NCBI GenBank assembly: GCA_025963615.1
Contig: JAOQAL010000363.1
Coordinates: 1 to 8,458, forward strand
From: Chitinophagaceae bacterium
Lineage (GTDB): Bacteria > Bacteroidota > Bacteroidia > Chitinophagales > Chitinophagaceae
Direction: 5' to 3'
Length of the DNA: 8,458 bases
A program made the translations under genes and the position numbers. Shown here one piece after another: positions 1 through 4,329 of this stretch (positions are counted from its first letter, which is position 1; every line of letters begins with the position of its first letter). The notes under the pieces are model-generated. The model ran no database searches. It worked only from the letters and a program-made list of their open reading frames with translations, and was not told the DNA's origin.

Positions 1-11
1 GGGATTATCTG

Positions 12-294
12 GAATGTTTCACGCAAAGGGCGCAAAGATGCAAAGAACGCAAAGAGATGAAGGGTTAAGAATTAATCTTTATTTTCTCAACATCTCCGCT
101 GAATGTTTCACGCAAAGGGCGCAAAGATGCAAAGGACGCAAAGAGATCAAGGGTTAAGGATTAATCTTTATTTTCTAAACACCTCTGTCGGATTATCTGG
201 AATGTTTCACGCAAAGGGCGCAAAGAAGCAAAGGACGCAAAGAGATGAAGGGTTAAGAATCAATCTTTACTTTCTCAACATCTCCGCGGGATTC
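12..294. repeat. Tandem array, three copies of an 89-99 bp CAAAG-rich unit
   Basis: Three near-identical units begin with gaatgtttcacgcaaaggg at 12, 101 and 200. Each starts with a run of CGCAAAG-like words spaced 8-9 bases apart, continues with agagatgaagggttaaga, then an AT-rich stretch (attaatctttattttctc) and ends near catctccgc. Copy 1 is 89 bases. Copy 2 is 99 bases because it adds ggattatctg before the next unit. The window itself opens with gggattatctg, so the array very probably continues to the left. Copies differ by a few substitutions only. Similar CTTTGCG-word repeats occur in gaps of many Bacteroidota genomes (from memory). The array lies beyond the 3' end of the TPR gene and no credible protein is encoded in it. 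Confidence 0.9.
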
Positions 295-295
295 T

Positions 296-361
296 TATGC
301 CGGGGTCTGGCTTCAGCTTTTTCGTTTAGTTTACGATAGATTGGCCAAGACCCCGGGCATA
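296..361. repeat. Hairpin element with long inverted ends inserted in the tandem array
   Basis: The left arm tatgccggggtctggc (296-311) pairs with gccaagaccccgggcata (344-361). This gives 16 base pairs with two single-base bulges around a 32-base loop. The arms end in TA on both sides, as would be seen for a small palindromic element placed at a TA dinucleotide. It is more GC-rich at the arms than the flanking repeat units and interrupts the spacing between copies 3 and 4. It could also act as a transcription terminator for leftward transcripts from the TPR gene, but no T-run follows the stem on either strand. Confidence 0.7.
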
Positions 362-369
362 CGCGAAAG

Positions 370-447
370 GAATATTTCACTCAAAGAAGCAAAGAGATGA
401 AGGGTTAAGAATTAATCTCTATTTTTTCAACGTCTCTGCGGGATTAT
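370..447. repeat. Decayed fourth copy of the CAAAG-rich unit
   Basis: This stretch begins gaatatttcactcaaagaag and continues with agagatgaagggttaaga, an AT-rich tail and cgtctctgcgggattat, matching the unit seen at 12, 101 and 200. It lacks about 20 bases of the CAAAG-word run and carries several substitutions, so it looks like an older or partly deleted copy. It shows that the hairpin at 296-361 sits within the former array and not at its edge. Confidence 0.8.
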
Positions 448-498
448 TTTAAAACAATACTTTTGAGACAGCCTCTTTCCGGTTTGAATATCTAATAA

Positions 499-1518
499 TT
501 ATTTAGCCTGGTAATATTGACCCGGAGGCATTTTAAATACCCTGGTTTTCTGAAAAGCCGTGAAGCTGGCATATTCTTCATTATGGGTTTTATTCCAGTT
601 ATCATACCGGGCCAGATTTTCAACCGGACCAAAAAGCCATTGATTATAGGCATCGAACATTCCTTCCTGTATTAATTGCCGCTGATAATCAAACAACCTG
701 AACGGGAATTTTTCCGCATATTTATCAAACCATTCAAGAATAAACCGTGTACGGATCATCGTGAGACTTTCTGTGGTTACGCCACGATTACCCAGTGCGA
801 CTTCCTTATTCATGGATTGCAGAAAAGCTTTTGAAAATCCACTTTTATTTTTATCCAGATCTTTTAATAAATCAGGGTCGGTAAATAATTTTAGTTTATA
901 CCCATCCAGTAAAAGTTGTTTCATAGCTGCGGCTCTTTCTGTCAGGCTTTCCATGTTTACAAATATTTCACCATAAAGAAGGCTCCAGACTTTGTCCTTG
1001 GTATAATAGTAATACAACGCAGCATTATAATAATTACCGGAATAAGCAGGATCTTCCTGGATGCCTTTTTCCCAAAGGTCAATAGCCGAGTAATCTTTTT
1101 TTGACCATAGGAGCTCGCCGTATTCACTATACAGGGGGCCGCTTTTAGGAAATTTTTTAAGGCCTGTCCTATACATTTTTTCGCAATCCTTTACCTGCTC
1201 CAATGCTTTATACACGTTTCCCGCCATCTGGTAAGTCATTACATCGGCATCATTGCGGTCAATGAGTGCTTTAACACCTTCCAGGGCTTTATCATAATCC
1301 CTTTTGTAATAGTAAGAATTAATCAGGTCCTTCTGCAACTCTATATTGTTTTTGTCTTTTTGCAGGGCCCGGGTCAATACAATCACCGCGTTGTTAAAAT
1401 CACCCTGCTGCATAAATGAACGGGCGGTAGCCTGTAATGTTTTTGAATCCTCCGTTTGTGCAAAAGAGGAAAGACTTAAACCAGTTACCGCGAAAAAAAA
1501 TAAAAGATATTTTTTCAT
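499..1518 (-). CDS. Exported TPR-repeat protein
   Basis: The protein has 339 residues. It starts with a signal peptide (MKK, then a hydrophobic stretch at 4-19) with a likely signal peptidase I site SSFA|QTE after residue 20. There is no lipobox cysteine, so a periplasmic or surface location is inferred. Four to five tetratricopeptide-like helical pairs follow at about 27-57, 60-90, 94-124, 128-158 and 162-190, with typical patterns such as GDFNNAVIVLTRAL and YKRDYDKALEGVKAL. Residues 191-339 are charged and aromatic-rich and I do not recognise them. TPR domains bind proteins and the partner is unknown. The frame is open 57 bases further upstream, but the ATG at 1518 is chosen because it directly begins the signal peptide and lies just after a TTACTTTG promoter-like box. 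The gene is separated from the DUF1015 gene by 113 bases holding a large inverted repeat, so it is probably its own unit. Confidence 0.9.
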   Translation of the reverse strand: MKKYLLFFFAVTGLSLSSFAQTEDSKTLQATARSFMQQGDFNNAVIVLTRALQKDKNNIELQKDLINSYYYKRDYDKALEGVKALIDRNDADVMTYQMAGNVYKALEQVKDCEKMYRTGLKKFPKSGPLYSEYGELLWSKKDYSAIDLWEKGIQEDPAYSGNYYNAALYYYYTKDKVWSLLYGEIFVNMESLTERAAAMKQLLLDGYKLKLFTDPDLLKDLDKNKSGFSKAFLQSMNKEVALGNRGVTTESLTMIRTRFILEWFDKYAEKFPFRLFDYQRQLIQEGMFDAYNQWLFGPVENLARYDNWNKTHNEEYASFTAFQKTRVFKMPPGQYYQAK

Positions 1519-1523
1519 AATTA

Positions 1524-1531
1524 CAAAGTAA
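1524..1531 (-). promoter_or_regulatory. Possible -7 promoter box of the TPR gene
   Basis: On the minus strand the sequence reads TTACTTTG, ending five bases before the chosen ATG. It is the same 8-mer that precedes serC (3996-4003) and resembles the Bacteroidota -7 element TAnnTTTG. If used, the transcript would be almost leaderless. No good TTG/TTTG -33 element is visible at the usual 19-21 base distance, so confidence is modest. Confidence 0.35.
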
Positions 1532-1582
1532 GACAAACAGGTTTTGAAATGATCATTTTTCGGAAATATTAACAAGTTTAGA

Positions 1583-1640
1583 AACCTATAAGGTTTATCC
1601 TAAAATAGCAACATATCCAACAGAGTAAACCTTATAGGTT
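1583..1640. repeat. Perfect 15 bp inverted repeat overlapping the DUF1015 stop codon
   Basis: The left arm aacctataaggttta (1583-1597) is the exact reverse complement of taaaccttataggtt (1626-1640), separated by 28 bases. Each arm is also nearly self-complementary (aacct / aggtt). The right arm contains the last two codons and the TAA stop (1632-1634) of the DUF1015 gene. The location right at a gene end suggests a role as a transcription terminator or mRNA-end hairpin, but the stem is AT-rich and no clear T-run follows it. Palindromes of the AACCTATAAGGTT type recur in Bacteroidota gaps (from memory), so it may be a dispersed repeat. Confidence 0.85.
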
Positions 1641-2852
1641 ATGTGTTAGCAGGCCGTCTCTTAATTTAGGCTCAAACCAGGTGCTTTTCGGCGGCATTAC
1701 ATTGCCACTGTCTGCAATATCAAATAATTGCTGAATGCTAACGGGGTACAAACTAAATGCCACTTTCATTTCTCCGCTGTTCACTCTTTTTTCCAGTTCA
1801 CTTAATCCCCGGATACCGCCAACGAAATCAATTCTTTTGTCTGTGCGCTGGTCTTTAATATCAAGAATTTTGTCTAAGATATGATCCGATAAAATAGTTA
1901 CATCGAGTATGCCGATCGGATCATTGCTGTAACTGCCTTTTTTGGCTGCCAGGATATACCATTGGCCGTTCAGGTACATTCCAAATTCGTGAAGTCCGGA
2001 AGGCTTTACCGGTTCGGGGCTTTGTGTTATTGTAAAATCTTCGTGTATGGCGCTGATAAAATCTTCCTGGCTCAGTCCGTTCAGGTCCTTTGCAAGACGG
2101 TTATAATCCAAAATAGCTAACTGGCTTGCCGGGAAAATTGTAGTTAGAAAATATTTTGCAGCAACACTTTCGGGTAATTGTATACTGACTTTTGCGGCGG
2201 AAGCTGCGCGGTGATGGCCATCTGCGATATAGGTGCAGGGGACTTTTGTGGAAAATAACCGGGTAATGGAATCATTCACCGGGGGATTGTCAATAATCCA
2301 TACCGTATGCTTTATACCATCGTCCGCGACAAAATCATACACCGGCTTATTGTCATTTTTCCATTTATCAATAATATCATTCACTTCTTCCACATCCCGG
2401 TACGCCAGGAAAACATTTCCGGTTTGTGCCCCGGTGGTGCGCATATGGTCAATACGGTCCTTTTCCTTTTCCGGTCTTGTAAACTCATGTTTTTTGATGA
2501 CATCATTAAAATAATCTTCTACTGATGAGACACAGACCAAGCCAGTCTGTGACCTTCCATTCATCAGCAACTGGTAAATATAATAACAGGGTTTTTCTTC
2601 TGCAACCAGGATATCCTCTGCTATAAACCGATTAAGATTTTCTTTTGCTTTATTATATACCGCTGCACTATGAATATCAATATCCGCCGGCAAATCAATT
2701 TCCGGTTTCGTTACATGCAGAAAGGAATAAGGGTTATTTTTCGCTTCTTCTCTTGCTTCCTGACTGTTTAGTACATCATAAGGCCTGGATGCTACCTGCT
2801 GCGCCAGTTCAGGTTGGGGGCGTAGCGCTTTGAAAGGTTGAATATGGGTCAT
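1632..2852 (-). CDS. DUF1015 family protein, probable partner of SerC
   Basis: The protein has 406 residues, a usual length for DUF1015 (PF06245). Family features seen are RPYDV near the N-terminus (23-27), the KHE.TRPEKEKDR segment (121-133), DGHHR (211-215) and the C-terminal MPPKSTWFEPKLRDGL (386-401). There is no signal peptide or membrane segment, so it is cytosolic. It starts 29 bases after the serC stop on the same strand with no promoter-like box between, which implies co-transcription. The family has no firm assigned function that I can vouch for. DGHHR resembles the Asp-Gly-x-His-Arg active-site motif of ParB/sulfiredoxin-fold free-serine kinases (SerK of Thermococcus, SbnI of Staphylococcus). 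Together with the serC linkage this suggests a role in phosphoserine/serine handling, which is inference. The last two codons and stop lie inside an inverted repeat. The family call is firm, the function is not. Confidence 0.9.
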   Translation of the reverse strand: MTHIQPFKALRPQPELAQQVASRPYDVLNSQEAREEAKNNPYSFLHVTKPEIDLPADIDIHSAAVYNKAKENLNRFIAEDILVAEEKPCYYIYQLLMNGRSQTGLVCVSSVEDYFNDVIKKHEFTRPEKEKDRIDHMRTTGAQTGNVFLAYRDVEEVNDIIDKWKNDNKPVYDFVADDGIKHTVWIIDNPPVNDSITRLFSTKVPCTYIADGHHRAASAAKVSIQLPESVAAKYFLTTIFPASQLAILDYNRLAKDLNGLSQEDFISAIHEDFTITQSPEPVKPSGLHEFGMYLNGQWYILAAKKGSYSNDPIGILDVTILSDHILDKILDIKDQRTDKRIDFVGGIRGLSELEKRVNSGEMKVAFSLYPVSIQQLFDIADSGNVMPPKSTWFEPKLRDGLLTHNL

Positions 2853-2881
2853 TAAATAAGAACTTTTTAAATGAAATTGAT

Positions 2882-3970
2882 TTATCCTTTCCTGTTTGCG
2901 AATTCTTTCATCAGATCGGTGAGCGCCTGGACACTTTGCAGCGGGAGGGCATTATACATTGACACACGAAATCCGCCCACGCTGCGATGGCCTTTTATTC
3001 CAATCATTCCTTCCCTTTTACATAAATCTGAAAACTCCTTTTCCAGCGAAGGATCATTCATTACGAATACCGCATTCATCTTACTTCTGTCTTCTTTGGC
3101 TACAGGGCCTTTAAAAACGGGCAATGAATCAAGTGTATCGTAAAATAATTTTGCTTTTGCGTCATTGACTTTTTCAATTCCCGCAATGCCTCCTTTACTT
3201 TTCAACCACCTGAGTGTAAGCATGGCAACATAGACGGCAAATACCGGGGGTGTATTCATCATACTATGCTCTTTAATATGATTACGGTAATCAAGAATAG
3301 AAGGAATGGCCCGCTTTACTTTTCCCAACACATTTTTATTTACCACTACCAGGTTTACACCGGCGGCGCCCATATTTTTTTGTGCACCGGCATATATAAT
3401 ATCAAACTTGTTAAAATCGAGTGTACGGCTTAGTATATCGCTGCTCATATCCGCTACGATGGGTACGCCGCACTTATAAGGCAATGTATGCCATTGTGTG
3501 CCCGCAATGGTTTCATTGGTGGTAATATGTAAATAGGCCGCTGTAGGCGTTACAGAAATATCCTTAGGCAGGGTCGTATAATTGGTGTCTTTGGTGGAAC
3601 CCACTATTTCTACATGCCCAAAAAGTTTGGCTTCTTTAATCGCTTTCAATGCCCATGTTCCGGTTTCTGTGTAAGCGGCTACTTCATTTTCATTTAATAA
3701 ATTCATAGGTACCTGCATGAATTGCGTGGTAGCGCCACCATGCAAAAACAAAACTTCATGGTCTGTATCCAATTGCATCAGTTCTTTGACCAGATCAATA
3801 GCTTCACCCATGACCGGCTCGAATAAAGGAGTGCGGTGCCCTATTTCTAAAATTGATAATCCCGTATTGTTGAAATCAAGAATAGCATGGCTTGCTTCTT
3901 CAAACACTTGTTTGGGGAGTATGGAAGGACCTGCGTTGAAATTATGTATCGAATTCACTGTCGTAGTCAT
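2882..3970 (-). CDS. serC: Phosphoserine aminotransferase
   Basis: The 362-residue protein is a class V PLP-dependent aminotransferase that converts 3-phosphohydroxypyruvate and glutamate to O-phosphoserine and 2-oxoglutarate, the second step of serine biosynthesis; the family also serves pyridoxal phosphate synthesis. Visible signatures are FNAGPSILP (11-19), the substrate-binding IGHR (43-46), GGAT (78-81) and TGTWA (103-107) around the cofactor, TNETIAG (151-157), ADMSSD (173-178), the Schiff-base lysine in GAQKN (K198) and GHRSVGGFRVSMYNA (327-341). Length and motifs match the short SerC form known from E. coli. The frame stays open to 4027, but those extra codons run towards the upstream repeat block and the protein family starts at MTTTVNSIHNFNAGP, so the ATG at 3970 is used. 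It leads an apparent two-gene operon with the DUF1015 gene. serA and serB are not in the window. Confidence 0.97.
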   Translation of the reverse strand: MTTTVNSIHNFNAGPSILPKQVFEEASHAILDFNNTGLSILEIGHRTPLFEPVMGEAIDLVKELMQLDTDHEVLFLHGGATTQFMQVPMNLLNENEVAAYTETGTWALKAIKEAKLFGHVEIVGSTKDTNYTTLPKDISVTPTAAYLHITTNETIAGTQWHTLPYKCGVPIVADMSSDILSRTLDFNKFDIIYAGAQKNMGAAGVNLVVVNKNVLGKVKRAIPSILDYRNHIKEHSMMNTPPVFAVYVAMLTLRWLKSKGGIAGIEKVNDAKAKLFYDTLDSLPVFKGPVAKEDRSKMNAVFVMNDPSLEKEFSDLCKREGMIGIKGHRSVGGFRVSMYNALPLQSVQALTDLMKEFANRKG

Positions 3971-3995
3971 ATTTAGCTCAACAAATTTGGAGGTG

Positions 3996-4027
3996 CAAAG
4001 TAACAAGAAAAAAGCTGTGAGCTGCAA
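3996..4027 (-). promoter_or_regulatory. Probable serC promoter (-7 box and TTG -33 box)
   Basis: Read on the minus strand, TTACTTTG (4003-3996) resembles the Bacteroidota -7 element TAnnTTTG and is followed by CACC. A TTG (4027-4025) lies 21 bases further upstream, the spacing expected for the -33 element. The start codon is 25 bases beyond the -7 box, leaving a short leader with no Shine-Dalgarno sequence. The TTG belongs to the AGCT heptamer repeat block, so the repeat appears to supply half of the promoter. The assignment rests on motif and spacing only. Confidence 0.5.
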
Positions 4028-4328
4028 GCTGTGAGCTGCGAGACTGAAATAAGTTTCCGAACTGTCGGTCTTGAGGCTTGCAGCTCGAAACTCGAAGCTC
4101 GAAGCTTTTCTTGAGTTGTCGAAGGAGGAAGCTGCAAGCTGTGAGCTGCGAGACTGAGAGAGAAAGCTGCGAGCTGCAAGCTTCGAGCTGCGAGACTGAA
4201 GTAAGTTACCGAACTATAGGTCTTGAGGCTTGTGGCTCGAAGCTCGAAGCTTTTCTCGAGGCTTACAGCTCGGGGCTCGAAGCTTTTCTTGAGGCTTGCA
4301 GCTCGAAGCTCGAAGCTTTCCTGAGGCT
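4013..4328. repeat. AGCT heptamer repeat block filling the gap before serC
   Basis: The block fills almost the whole gap between the phosphatase stop (4330) and the serC promoter. AGCT recurs every seven bases in several phased runs: 4013, 4020, 4027, 4034; then 4082, 4096, 4103; 4130, 4137, 4144; 4165, 4172, 4179, 4186; 4241, 4248; 4267, 4281; and 4300, 4307, 4314. Two larger units can be seen. Each has an AGCTGNN left arm, a 36-base core starting agactgaa (4041-4076 and 4193-4228; 32 of 36 bases equal) and a GCTCGAA right arm. A partial third left arm at 4130-4157 repeats 4020-4047 exactly over 28 bases. Left and right arms are roughly complementary, so folded-back structures are possible in many registers. 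No gene is supported here. Confidence 0.9.
4225..4328. repeat. 33 bp tandem sub-repeat, three copies
   Basis: Within the AGCT block, units beginning gaggctt start at 4225, 4258 and 4291, with a final gaggct at 4323, giving periods of 33, 33 and 32 bases. Each contains one or two GCTCGAA heptamers and then cttttct or ctttcct. The last unit ends one base before the phosphatase stop codon. The tandem expansion is seen only on this side of the second core; the first unit has a single 40-base version at 4073-4112 with one extra heptamer. Confidence 0.85.
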
Positions 4329-4329
4329 A

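Noticed and set aside
103..339. A 78-codon plus-strand open frame with a repeated MFHAKGAK sequence
   Set aside because: It lies wholly in the tandem repeat array and hairpin; the protein repeat only mirrors the DNA repeat and no start signal or known domain is present.
1..447. CRISPR array
   Set aside because: The whole 89-99 base unit is repeated, with no unique spacers between short constant repeats, and there are no cas genes.
1519..1575. Longer N-terminus for the TPR protein starting at 1575
   Set aside because: It would put 19 residues in front of a clear signal peptide and overlap the promoter-like TTACTTTG box.
1583..1640. Classical rho-independent terminator
   Set aside because: The stem is AT-rich, the loop is 28 bases and no T-run follows on either strand; it is kept only as an inverted repeat with possible terminator role.
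3971..4027. Longer N-terminus for SerC starting at 4027
   Set aside because: The extra 19 residues do not fit the SerC family start, contain the predicted promoter region, and run into the repeat block.
3973..4179. A 68-codon minus-strand open frame rich in LQLA/SLQL words before serC
   Set aside because: It is a translation of the AGCT heptamer repeats and shows no independent coding evidence.
4013..4328. CRISPR-like or phage attachment site
   Set aside because: Repeats are contiguous heptamers and 33-mers without unique spacers; no integrase or tRNA is nearby.
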